Positions 9,228 to 18,525 of a stretch of 27,401 nt of DNA are shown in pieces (the first letter of the stretch is position 1; each line of letters starts with the position of its first letter). A program made the translations under genes and the position numbers. The stretch spans positions 32,985 through 60,385 of the forward strand of contig BFEA01001153.1 in NCBI GenBank assembly GCA_003427395.1, given 5' to 3'. The notes below the pieces were generated by a model. The model saw only the letters and a list, made by a program, of their open reading frames with translations. It was not told the DNA's origin and did not search any database. The DNA is from Chara braunii (Eukaryota; Streptophyta; Charophyceae; Charales; Characeae).

Positions 9228-9236
9228 TCTCTCTCT
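9152..9236. repeat. (TC)n microsatellite
   Basis: About 35 uninterrupted TC dinucleotides followed by imperfect TTTCTC units. The long Ser-Leu and Arg-Glu frames across it on both strands are artefacts of this tract. Confidence 0.97.
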
Positions 9237-10500
9237 TCTCTCGATGCGGGCAGTCCGTCGCCCCGCATCTCCAAAGCTACACTGAGTCGTCACCCCACTT
9301 GGCCTGAGTGTGCAAGTCAGGTTCGCCCACGTGCCACAGTCCTTCGCGACCATACGTCAACCGCGCGCACTCAACACCAGCTCATCGGATCGTTCAACTT
9401 TCATACTTACTCACCTTCCAAACTTGCTCGTTAGCCGACCCTTACTGATCGCGCTAACCTCGAAATTCTTAGAGAGCCAACTAATCGTGCTTGCGAAATT
9501 TATAGCATGCATGATTGCCTGAAGGATATAGGATTAGCCAAAGTGATGAAAAAGAGAAGAAAGGAAGTGCCTACGTCTGCACGTCCAGGCCGCGGCGCGG
9601 GGGACGGAGCCACTCTCCGCGCATCAATCCGGGTGTGCAACGTGGGAACCACTTAGAACAGAGGAGGAGAGTGTGCATACGAAGACGACGCGGGAAAGAG
9701 AGAAACACAAAGGCCATCAAGAACTAGAAGATTACAGTTGCGATTGCGCCCGCCAAAAGCTACAGTTACACACAGGATTAAGGCGCGGATGGAAATCGGA
9801 GCCCAAACCGTGTCGAGGCACGACGCGTGCGAGCAAGAAGCGTCGTGCAGCCAAATTGCAAGGTGCCTAAATTACTAGTCTAAATCCTTATTGCAAAAGA
9901 AAATCCCGAAAGAAAAAAAATTCCGAGAGCCTGCGGGGGCTCGACATTAGTTCGAATTTTTAAAAACGAAAATTTCCGCGCGCTAATAGCGCCAAAATTC
10001 CTAGTGCTCTCAGCAGAACAAGAAAGAAGCTATGGCAACCGTTATTTCTCGCGCTCGCTAGGGCGCAGTCCCTCAATCGTCGGTGCGGGATTTTCCCGGC
10101 ATCGGCCCGACGAACTCCAATAAAAACGAAAGGAAGCGAGGGCATCCATGCGACTTGCCCAACCGATCCCCGCTTATGCCCGTCACCCATCAAAGCCCTC
10201 CTGTTTCCCCATAGCAGCCTCGCGCAGGAAGTCGTGCGATTACAGAAGATAGTTCGTCACATGCACCCTAGGGACAATGCCAGAGGCCTCTGGGGCATTG
10301 TTGTACCGCTTTTTCGACGAAGAGCTCGTGCTGGATTTATTGTATCATCATGCTTTCTCCTTCTCCGAGTCTCTCGTATCAGCTTCATCCCCCACCATCT
10401 TTTTCGAATTTGGTGGAGACCCGTACTGTGTTGATCCTCTTGATTTACCTCTGGAATGACTTCAAGTTGATGATTGGTGTGTTCTCTTGGTTTTCTGGCA
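9237..10500. other. No recognisable gene
   Basis: Short overlapping ORFs only, none with a recognisable motif or sustained protein-like composition. Nothing resembling a tRNA, rRNA or snRNA was seen. An A+T-rich inverted segment (CGAATTTTTAAAAACGAAAATTT-like) lies near 9954-9976; its full arms were not resolved. Confidence 0.4.
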
Positions 10501-10516
10501 TAATTGCGCTTCGTGT

Positions 10517-11829
10517 TTATACACTCTGTGTGCCTGGTTGCCCCTTGTCATCAGGCTTAGACCTGACGCGTACCGCTCTTGAATCTCGACTTTTGACGTG
10601 GCCGTAGTTTGAGAAGGCAAGAACAACATCGTGTGCCAGGATCCACGGGCTGTTAGTTTGAAACAGACTGAAAAATGGAAAAAACGGTTGTTCCACTTGT
10701 CTTGGGATGGAAGACGGGACAGGGTACTGGCCTTCTTTAACAAAAGGGGACATTGGTATTTCATATGAGGCCGGCTTCCATTTTGACTCGAAACAGTGCT
10801 CGAGGTCGGCTTTTCGACGCGGCGTCGAGTGACCGCAGTAGGAGCAGATCGGGGACAGGAATCTGACTTGTTCTAGACTGGACTTGGAAGTTATCCAAAC
10901 TGGGGTCCGGAGGCAGCAGTGCACGATTTGCCACTGGAGGGCCCGATGTGAGGTTGGCATTATGTGCGCATGTGGATCACGGATGTCTGAAAGGTTGTCC
11001 GGTGGTACCAAGGAAAACCCGTTTCCACCAATTCTGGACCACCGGGGTCGATGACTGGGGTTGGTGTGCATGCTTGTAGCCTCCTTTGACTGTGTATTGC
11101 CAGATCGGAGTGGGTTTGTGGCCTGGCCACTCCCACTCATGTGGGTCAAAAAGGGTCATGCAGAATCTGCAGATAGGAGAGGACATTTCGTACCCAAAAT
11201 ACCTCATGTCTTCGTCCTGCACCACCCTGATTCTTGTCAGGGAATCTTCAGGGTGTTGGCAATCTAGTTCCTGGCTTCTTTTTTAGATGGGTCCATCGAG
11301 CTCCTAGGACATCGGTTTGTACCCTTGGAGGTGAGCCCTATCGCCCACCTTTTTGACAATGTACACTCTGAAGATGGCCATGAGAATGGGGTTGGGAATT
11401 TGGGATCATCTATCTTCACCCGATCCCTCTCTCTTATGTTGGCCCCTTATTTTAGCATCGTGACCCCTTTGAGCGGGACCGCTTCAGAATCTTGGATTTG
11501 CAAGACTCTGAGTTTTTCAGGCAGATTGCGAATTCCTTTGAGCGTCGGTCCGAGTCGTTGTGCCACGACCCATGTGTTGCTTTCTGTGTCCCAGAGGTCC
11601 CCCAGGGTGAACACGCCTCACTTTGCCCATACCCTCCAATGGAAATTGTCCGATAGGGCGAGGGGTCGACCCGTCTCGTGGCAGATCTGTGGGTTCCCGA
11701 AGATTGGTTGGTGTTATATTTCATGTCATCGGGGGGGAAGTGGGGGGGGGGAGGCTTCATTGTTGGGCCGATCCTCCATAGGTGTATGATATTGGTCAAG
11801 AGGGGGTCGTGTTTGGGGTCCCATTTCAC
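10517..11829 (-). pseudogene. Decayed minus-strand coding relic with two CxxC motifs
   Basis: Minus-strand frames at 11829-11452 (125 codons), 11225-10977 (82 codons) and 11149-10517 (210 codons) follow one another and have more protein-like composition than their surroundings, but they lie in different frames with stops between them. The 82-codon piece contains CRFCMTLFDPHEWEWPGH (CxxC with later His residues). The 210-codon piece contains CSYCGHSTPRRKADLEHC (CxxC...H-C). Both could be degenerate zinc-binding sites of a mobile-element protein. I do not recognise the family, and a chance origin remains possible. Confidence 0.3.
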
Positions 11830-11858
11830 GTTGTTTCTAGGTGAGTTGTCTAAATGTT

Positions 11859-11910
11859 GGTGGAGAGCGCCACCTGGGGCTCACTAACCAAGAGGATTGA
11901 ATTTCACACC
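11859..11910. repeat. Left copy of a diverged direct repeat (partner 13630-13792)
   Basis: GGTGGAGAGCGCCACCTGGGG, followed by TTGAATTTCACAC about 20 nt on, is matched further right by GGTGGAGAGCTGCACCTG at about 13632 and TTGAATTTTACAC at about 13780. In the right copy the two blocks are about 130 nt apart rather than about 20. The pair brackets the minisatellite and foldback region and may be remains of a larger element's ends. Confidence 0.4.
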
Positions 11911-12315
11911 TGAATCTAGATGCCTTTGTGGCGAGGTGCAAAAACTTGAGATTGATCTACCTTCACACATCTTTCTCTGGACAAAGTAATAGGGTCTCGC
12001 TATACACTCCTTATGGTTTCCTAAAAGAGTTAGGACTCGTCCTACAAAATTTTCAGGAATTTTGAGGGTGTGATTAGATCACTCCTAAAAGATCAACTTT
12101 AAACCATCAGTACGTGGCCCAACTATCGGCCGCGGAAAAAAAAAAAGTAGAAACATTTCTAGTCGGATGAATTTGGACGCTCCTGTAGTAGCATGTACGT
12201 TTCTTTAAATTGTGGGGCGTTAACGGGCACGACTCTAGCAAGTACAGGTGGTTTAAAAACGAATCCTAAAAGCTATTATGCGGTCAGTTTTAAATGCGTA
12301 TATGGAGCCGCACCG
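11911..12315. other. No recognisable gene
   Basis: No coding or RNA gene is recognised. The segment holds a short A run near 12137 and the left member (12074-12086) of an inverted repeat described separately. Confidence 0.45.
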
Positions 12316-13130
12316 CCCATGTCCACCTCGGAGTCTAGTCCAGCAGTGTCCAATGTCCGTGATGCGGACTCGAGGCTTCCTAGTGCTTCGCTAAAAGGGC
12401 ACGCATCCCATATCTACCTCTGCGGAAGCTGTAGACGTTCCACCTCTCCATGCACCCGCATGTGGATCGACACAACGGTGGAGTGCGGGTTGAACACCGT
12501 CGTGTCCCCCCCTCGGCGCCCCGGGCCCATGGCCGCTTCTACAAAAGTCATCGCCCATGTCCACCTCTGCAGCAGGCCCTGACGCTCCATCTCTCCGAGA
12601 AAGGTTAACAACAGTCGTATTTTTCATCACCACTTCAGGACAACCTTCACCACTTCAGGATGCAGCCTGCCTAAACAGGTGGTTTTCAGGATTTTCGGAC
12701 CTTTCACCACTTCAGGACCATTCAGGCATGAAAATCCTGAATGGTCCTGAAGTGGTGAAAGCTCCAAAGACCCTGAAAACCACCTGTTTAGGCAGGTTGC
12801 ATCCTCAAGTGGTGAAGGGTGGTTTTCATCATCTTCGGACCTTTCACCACTTCAGGACCATTCAGGATTTTCAGACTGCCAAAAACTCTCACTTCAGAAT
12901 TTTCATTCCAGAGTTTCCAGCTACCCGATAACTGCTTGTGGGCCGCCACAATGGTGGAGTGCAGGTTGAACACCGTCGCCGCGTCGCATCCCCCCCCCGA
13001 CACCTGTCGCCATGTCCACCTCTGTAGAAGCCGTAGAGGCTCCACCTCTCTGTGCACCGACATGTGGACTGCCACAACCGTTACGGTGCAGTGCGGGTCG
13101 AACACCGCCACGTTCCCCTCCCGGCACCCT
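12316..13130. repeat. GC-rich minisatellite, units of about 130-150 bp
   Basis: Units begin with CATGTCCACCTC at about 12318, 12408, 12558 and 13010. Full units run through gene-like words such as TCTGTAGAAGCCGTAGAG, CATGTGGA..GCCACAACGGTGGAGTGCGGGTTGAACACCG and a C-rich end. Partial units also occur. The unit starting at 12558 is broken after about 40 bp and appears to resume at about 12940, either side of the foldback at 12643-12820. The ORFs crossing the array are repeat-derived. Confidence 0.7.
12643..12820. repeat. Long foldback: 84-bp arms, 9-nt loop
   Basis: The left arm 12643-12726 and right arm 12736-12820 are reverse complements with about six mismatches and one indel (roughly 92% identity), separated by only 9 nt. 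The arms contain TCACCACTTCAGGA and CCTGCCTAAACAGGTGG. A further direct copy of the inner half of the left arm follows at about 12819-12874, and CACCACTTCAGGA also repeats just upstream at 12627-12660. A transcript would form a nearly perfect long hairpin, like a young inverted-repeat small-RNA locus. A foldback transposon is the other reading. Confidence 0.8.
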
Positions 13131-13310
13131 GCACGCCCCAGCCAGCTCAACGGCTACCGGTTGTGACCGTTCATTGGGCTCCCACGGTGGAAGACCTCCA
13201 AATTGAATGTCTGTGGTGCGGTGCGGTGGACAACTCCGACACCCAGGGCGTCGACAAAATGGGTGCCCTACATGCATTGCCAATGCTCCAGGAAACGTGG
13301 TCCTACAAAA

Positions 13311-13353
13311 TGAAAAGAACCTTGCCAGGTTCTTTTCAAAACGGGCCGTTTTG
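13311..13353. repeat. Two overlapping perfect palindromes
   Basis: TGAAAAGAACCT (13311-13322) and AGGTTCTTTTCA (13327-13338) form a perfect 12-bp stem with a TGCC loop. Immediately after it CAAAACGG (13337-13344) and CCGTTTTG (13346-13353) form a perfect 8-bp inverted repeat around one base; the two structures share CA. This is not part of any recognised gene. Confidence 0.8.
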
Positions 13354-13444
13354 CCTGGGAAATCATAATTTTGTTAAGGACGCTGTTTTCACCTGTTTTT
13401 ACTTTCTTTCTGGAACTGGTTTTTACTATTGAGGAGTAATCTAA

Positions 13445-14320
13445 CCACTCCGCGTTTCTTAAAAAAGGGAATTTTTAGGAGGGTCTAATGAGCCCCATAG
13501 TAGAAGCAACCTGGAAGTTTGTTTGGGGGGGTGGGGAACAGTAATTGGCAATCACGTTTAACAAGACGTCATCTCAAAGAGTGGACAAGGAAATGACGTG
13601 AAGCTTTGAAACCAATTCTACCGTTCAATTGGTGGAGAGCTGCACCTGCGGGGAAACGGGCCAAGCATTCCTTGAAGTCTTTTATTTTTTACTTTTTTAA
13701 GTTTTCCGATAGGTCCCTTGAAAATTCCCCAAAGGATTGCGGAGCAATTTTACCTGTACATTTGACCAAAGAATGTGTTGAATTTTACACAAGCTGAGTC
13801 TTTTTTTCTTTTTTCTTTTTTTTTTCTTTTTTTGGGAATGAATGAAACACATCTGGGAAAGAAGGGAAAAAATCCGGAAAGGGTATTAGAGTGAGTATGG
13901 CCCATGTCCGTGCTCCATGTGGCAGACATCTATTTAGTTTCTTTTCTTTTTTTCTTTTTTTTTAGTTTTTTCATTAGTCAGTTCATGCTCCTTCTGTTCT
14001 GTGGAGCATTGATCCGGGTCCAGGTCCCACTTGGCTCAAGTAGAAAAAAATGTTGGATCAGTTGAAATGTATCTGGCCCAGAACACAGTGCACGTACATT
14101 TAGACTGTTACGGACTGGAGGGAGGCTTTTTGGCCATCCATCTTCATTCATCATCTGTGGACAGAATCTTTTAATCCATGCAAGTGGGACCTCATCCCCG
14201 CCGGTTCTGCTCCTACTTGCAAGTCATTAAATATGAAATTTGGAAAAAACAAAGAAATTTGGGATGAACAAAGTGGTATTGATTATGCAGTCAATTTCTG
14301 AGCTTCAATGCCTTCCATGA

Positions 14321-14325
<5 letters not shown>
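13445..14325. other. No gene; pyrimidine-rich tracts
   Basis: No coding or RNA gene is recognised. T-rich tracts with scattered C lie at about 13800-13838 and 13938-13972. The right copy of the diverged direct repeat described at 11859 lies at about 13630-13792. Confidence 0.5.
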
Positions 14326-14352
<27 letters not shown>

Positions 14353-14497
14353 GATGGCTTTGAGATGTCATTATGGGACTGACCAGCCCCAGTAAAAGTA
14401 GGCCTTATTTTACTCATGTGATTCCACCCGGATTCGAACCTAGGTCTGTTAATCAACAGATCATGTCTGACTCCTGGGTGTACCACTGGCTATGAGG
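14326..14497 (-). mobile_element. tRNA-derived SINE
   Basis: Read on the minus strand, the head contains an A box TAGCCAGTGGTA (14492-14481) and, about 40 nt further on, a perfect B box GGTTCGAATCC (14440-14430). These are the internal RNA polymerase III promoter of a tRNA-derived element. A body of about 75 nt follows and ends in a 27-nt poly(A), seen as T 14326-14352 on the plus strand. A tRNA-like anticodon arm is distorted (TCTGT..ACAGA), so this is not a working tRNA gene. ATGAGG occurs on both sides (14317-14322 and 14492-14497) as a possible short target duplication. The LINE nearby is a plausible type of helper, but no shared 3' end was seen. Confidence 0.65.
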
Positions 14498-14610
14498 CTC
14501 ATAATACACATCCATCACAAAAACCTGGGCAAAAAATCAATAACTTGAAATAAATAAATAAAATATTTTTTAAAATTCATGATCCATCAGCATATATCTT
14601 TTCTTTATTT
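14498..14610. other. AT-rich spacer
   Basis: Short AT-rich stretch with AAATAAATAAATAAAA near 14550; no gene seen. Confidence 0.6.
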
Positions 14611-15115
14611 TTGCTTTTTTTTTTGAATCCATACAACAAGGAAAAAAAAGGCCATGATACACATCCAGCTGATACTCCTCCGAGCAAGACCCGTTTAAAA
14701 AACAAAATAAAAATAAAACATTTCACAACAGTACCCGCTCCGAAGAACCATCTCAAAGTACTCCCAACAGTATCAAACTGCATGAAAAGCGGCGTCGAGC
14801 AGCGGGGGATCGCTAACGCACGCAGCGCAAATACAAGCGCAGCATGCATGCCAGAACTTGCTGTCGGAGGTGGCGCGGACACTAGGGGCGGAGGCGCAAG
14901 GGCGCGGGGGGATAGCAGTCTACTGGGGGTGACATCATGCCTCCAGCCATGTCTGGCCTTGGTCGGCTTACACCGGCACTCCTTGCTGGTTCGTGACGGG
15001 ATGGAGAAGCATGTGTGGACGAACGCGGGGCAGGGTTTGCACGCCGCAACAAACAAGATATGTAACGTGATCAGGGGCACTGGCCCCCTGGTCGCAGATA
15101 CAGAACAAGTGAGCT
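14611..15115 (+). repeat. Diverged partial copy of the LINE 5' region
   Basis: This segment parallels the LINE start at about 17068-17475 in the same order and strand. Shared landmarks are a T run followed by GAATYCAT, then GGGGATCGC, GCCAGAACT, GCAAGGGCGC versus GCAGGGGCGC, CATGCCTC, CTTGGTCGGCTT versus CCTGGTCGACTT, and a GTCAGGGGC...GCCC...CAGATAC block. It also shares AACAGTATCAAACTGCA (14766-14782) with the sequence at 16210-16226 beside the gap. It looks like the 5' end of a related, older LINE copy. The overlapping ORFs of 185 and 189 codons on opposite strands have no recognisable domain. Confidence 0.55.
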
Positions 15116-15180
15116 TCTCGTCTGGCCGGATCATTTGTGCTGTCCTGCATAGCTTGGGAACCTCGAGAAGCCCTGCTTGA

Positions 15181-15415
15181 TTTTGTTGTTCGCCGTGTTA
15201 GGCGAGCGTATTCAGTCTTGTAGTTTTGTTGGTCGCGGTAAGTGAGTGCATTTAGTCTCGTGGTTTTGTTGGTTTGCAGCTGTGTTAGGCGAGCGTCTTC
15301 ATTTTCGGTTTAGTGTTAGGTACTTGTTTTGTTGGTTTGCTCAGCTGTGTTAGGCGAGCGTTTTCATTTTCGGTTTTGTGTACTATGCTTTTGCGTGTGG
15401 TTTCTGGTTTTATTG
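15181..15415. repeat. Tandem repeat, four diverged units of 40-65 bp
   Basis: TTTTGTTGGT-type starts are followed by GTGTTAGGCGAGCGT (15195-15209, 15282-15296, 15347-15361) or the variant GGTAAGTGAGTGCA (15237-15250), then TTCATTTTCGGTTT or TTTAGTCTCGTGG. The units vary in length, so the array is old or was amplified irregularly. It is not coding. Confidence 0.75.
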
Positions 15416-15905
15416 ATGTTCTTTTGTTCGTTTTGTTTCTGCATTTTGTTGAATTTGATCGTAATCACCGTTATTAGGTGACGTGGCTTTGTTGTGCCTT
15501 AGTTGGGATACGTACGAGTGAGCTTCTTGATGCAGTGACCCTGCCATGGTGGGCGGTGGGGTTTCTTAGGGCGCGGAAGCAGATTTGTGGAGCAGTTCGC
15601 CCCATGTCGCGAGGAGGTGGGAGGGCTTGCGGGGTTTTCAACACCTGCCGTGCGGGAGGTGGGGTGTTCTATCGGTTTGTTTTTACATTGAACAGGACTG
15701 TGTGCCCTGATAGGTTGGCAACTCTGTTTGTTTTGTTGCTACGATCCTGTTTGGTTGTGGATGGACTTGTACGTGGAAGCAGGAATTTCAATTTCCCTCG
15801 GTGCAGGCCAGACAAATGATACCTCATTAGTTTGCCACACATCTATCACACTCTTTTCGCCACAATTACCTACAACCCATCGTCTCCACCTAACGATCAG
15901 AACAG
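15416..15905 (+). other. No confident gene; 113-codon ORF at 15478-15819
   Basis: A forward frame of 113 codons lies here. It has several hydrophobic stretches but no recognisable domain and no supporting context, so I treat it as probably non-genic. Confidence 0.3.
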
Positions 15906-16200
15906 AAAAAAGGGGTAATATACAATCACACTCTTAATCAAAACCTAATGAGAAATTCCACGCTACATTACCGCGCAACTCGCAAACAACCAGAGCGAAA
16001 AGGAGTAATACACAATCACATTCTTAACAAGACCTAATGAAAAATTCCACACTACATGACCGCGCTACTCTCGCTCATTTCTCACCACGAACGCCACCCA
16101 CAACATCGTGGATATGAGAGGTGGACCTAATGGAAAGTTCCACACTACATAACCGCGCTACTCTCGCTCATTTCTCACCACGAATGCCACCCACAACAAG
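15906..16200. repeat. Tandem repeat, three diverged units of 90-125 bp
   Basis: The word GACCTAATGRAAARTTCCAC (with variants) recurs at about 15943, 16030 and 16123, each followed by ACTACAT.ACCGCGC. The second and third copies continue almost identically through CTCTCGCTCATTTCTCACCAC and GCCACCCACAACA. The first two copies are also preceded by a shared AAAAGGRGTAATAYACAATC word. The array runs into the assembly gap. Confidence 0.8.
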
Positions 16201-16232
16201 AAAAAAAAAAACAGTATCAAACTGCACCTCCA

Positions 16233-17067
16233 NNNNNNNNNNNNNNNNNNNNNNNNNNNNNNNNNNNNNNNNNNNNNNNNNNNNNNNNNNNNNNNNNNNN
16301 NNNNNNNNNNNNNNNNNNNNNNNNNNNNNNNNNNNNNNNNNNNNNNNNNNNNNNNNNNNNNNNNNNNNNNNNNNNNNNNNNNNNNNNNNNNNNNNNNNNN
16401 NNNNNNNNNNNNNNNNNNNNNNNNNNNNNNNNNNNNNNNNNNNNNNNNNNNNNNNNNNNNNNNNNNNNNNNNNNNNNNNNNNNNNNNNNNNNNNNNNNNN
16501 NNNNNNNNNNNNNNNNNNNNNNNNNNNNNNNNNNNNNNNNNNNNNNNNNNNNNNNNNNNNNNNNNNNNNNNNNNNNNNNNNNNNNNNNNNNNNNNNNNNN
16601 NNNNNNNNNNNNNNNNNNNNNNNNNNNNNNNNNNNNNNNNNNNNNNNNNNNNNNNNNNNNNNNNNNNNNNNNNNNNNNNNNNNNNNNNNNNNNNNNNNNN
16701 NNNNNNNNNNNNNNNNNNNNNNNNNNNNNNNNNNNNNNNNNNNNNNNNNNNNNNNNNNNNNNNNNNNNNNNNNNNNNNNNNNNNNNNNNNNNNNNNNNNN
16801 NNNNNNNNNNNNNNNNNNNNNNNNNNNNNNNNNNNNNNNNNNNNNNNNNNNNNNNNNNNNNNNNNNNNNNNNNNNNNNNNNNNNNNNNNNNNNNNNNNNN
16901 NNNNNNNNNNNNNNNNNNNNNNNNNNNNNNNNNNNNNNNNNNNNNNNNNNNNNNNNNNNNNNNNNNNNNNNNNNNNNNNNNNNNNNNNNNNNNNNNNNNN
17001 NNNNNNNNNNNNNNNNNNNNNNNNNNNNNNNNNNNNNNNNNNNNNNNNNNNNNNNNNNNNNNNNNNN
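16233..17067. other. Assembly gap (835 N)
   Basis: Unsequenced. The left edge ends in a copy of AACAGTATCAAACTGCA (16210-16226) also found at 14766-14782, and the right edge begins with a T run like that at 14617. The missing sequence may therefore hold another copy of the LINE 5'-related repeat. Confidence 0.99.
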
Positions 17068-17099
17068 TTTTTTTTTTGAATTCATTTTTGGGCTAGAAG

Positions 17100-17118
17100 A
17101 AGAAGAGCATAGAGGTTG
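17100..17118. repeat. 5' target-site duplication of the LINE
   Basis: AAGAAGAGCATAGAGGTTG, identical over 19 bp to 25050-25068 beyond the LINE's A-rich tail. It fixes the 5' end of the insertion at 17119. Its length is normal for target-primed reverse transcription by an L1-type element. Confidence 0.93.
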
Positions 17119-18525
17119 CCCGTAGGGTCACATCGAAATTCTTTACCAACTGGCGCGCGGGCGATAGGGGATCGCGTTAGCGCGACCACAGTTTGGTCGC
17201 GACAAGCCAGAACTGGTCGTTGGGGCAGCTGGGACGAAGGGAGAGGCGGCGCAGGGGCGCTGTGGGTGGGTTCTTCCCGGAGGGGCACCGCCATGCCTCT
17301 GCTGTTACCTGGTCCTGGTCGACTTCGTGTTGGCAATCCTGATTAACCGTGGTGGGTAGGGAGATGAAGTGGGGGCGGTTGACAGGCGGGATCTGCGCGC
17401 CGGCACACATCAGAATCATCGACACGTCAGGGGCGCTTGCCCTTGGCTTCAGATACGAAACAGATACAACAGGGGATGAGTATGCTTGATCGATTGTTAT
17501 TTTCATCTATACAAAAGCGATTTCAAGGTGAGACAACTTCTGACCTGACCTTCACTGGAAGTTCGCTCCACACTCTGGCCTGGTTCGGCCTGGTTCATAC
17601 GACGGCTGCTCTGAATTATAAAAGCCGGAAAATGGGTCCGGCGTCCCTCACATCATAGAGTAGGCTCAACAAACGAACACAAAGAAGTATGCCGAAACCC
17701 TAAGTACACAACACTAGAAACAAAATCGTCCATCCACTGTTGAACACCAAACCCTGCATGTCCGCCCAACCTCCCGTGCGGCAGGGGTCTGGGTCCCCGG
17801 CCCCCCAACCGCAGATCCAGACCCCGCAAAAGCCCACCCACCTCCTCGCGATTTAGGGCGTATAGCACCACCATCGACACTCACCTACCGAAATCACCAA
17901 CTCCCACCATGATGGCAATTTCGCTAACCAGTGGTAATACCCTACCACCCGCGCGGCAGGGGCCAGAGACCCCGCAGAACCCACCCACCTCCTCGCGATT
18001 TGGGGTACACCACTCCTCTCGTCTGCATTTCGCCTCGCAATGGGGTCTTCACCGCCCACCATGATGAAGCACCGGAGCGACACTCACCAATCCCACTCAA
18101 TATCACAGGATGGCAGAAAAAGCCCCAACGACATATAAAGAGACAAAACCAATCCCACCACTTCACCCCTATGGGAAATCTGCGATGACGGCCTGTAGGT
18201 GGTGACTGGATCTTGAAGGAGAGTTGGTATTTAGGTGGCTTGATGGCTTGTGGAGACAATTTGTGGACGATGCCACTGATTTTGAATGCAACTTCGACCA
18301 AACATCGGTTGCAGTAATCAATATCGTTGGACAAAATACTACGCTGAGGATTGCCACACGATCCCCCTCTGCTTTTCCGAACTCCCGCCTTTCCCACTAC
18401 CGTGTGTACGGGTTGTGAATTCTGTGTGCTGCTCATGAAATTGCCAATCGACATCCTGTCTAATTACGTCGTTTGTCACACGTTGGTGCTCACCAAAATT
18501 GAAATAATATTGAACTTATGCTGCA
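17119..18525 (+). promoter_or_regulatory. LINE 5' UTR with two tandem promoter-like monomers
   Basis: A 1.4-kb leader precedes ORF1; internal promoters of LINEs lie in this region. Two monomers are in tandem: GCGGCAGGGG..CCCACCCACCTCCTCGCGATTT occurs ending at 17854 and again at 18001 (period 147 bp), followed in each by CCCACCATGATG (about 17906 and 18056). The first 350 bp resemble 14790-15110. No TATA or initiator can be assigned with confidence, and upstream ATGs are present. The monomer layout recalls mouse L1 5' ends by analogy only. Confidence 0.7.

Larger units (their letters stand above)
12074..13444. repeat. Inverted repeat bracketing the minisatellite region
   Basis: TTAGATCACTCCT at 12074-12086 is matched, with one mismatch, by the reverse complement of 13432-13444 (AGGAGTAATCTAA). 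Weaker similarity extends about 10 bp to either side. A second, outer inverted pair is GGGGCTCACTAACC (11876-11889) and GGTCTAATGAGCCCC (13482-13496). These could be terminal inverted repeats of an old non-autonomous DNA element. No flanking target duplication was found. Confidence 0.35.

Noticed and set aside
9008-9353. ORFs of 64-88 codons across the (TC)n tract on both strands
   Set aside because: They are translations of a dinucleotide microsatellite.
12193-13432. Several ORFs of 115-129 codons on both strands in the minisatellite region
   Set aside because: They read through tandem units and the foldback, and both strands are open for compositional reasons.
16121-17125. ORFs of 305-334 codons spanning the gap
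   Set aside because: They consist almost entirely of unknown residues from the N run.
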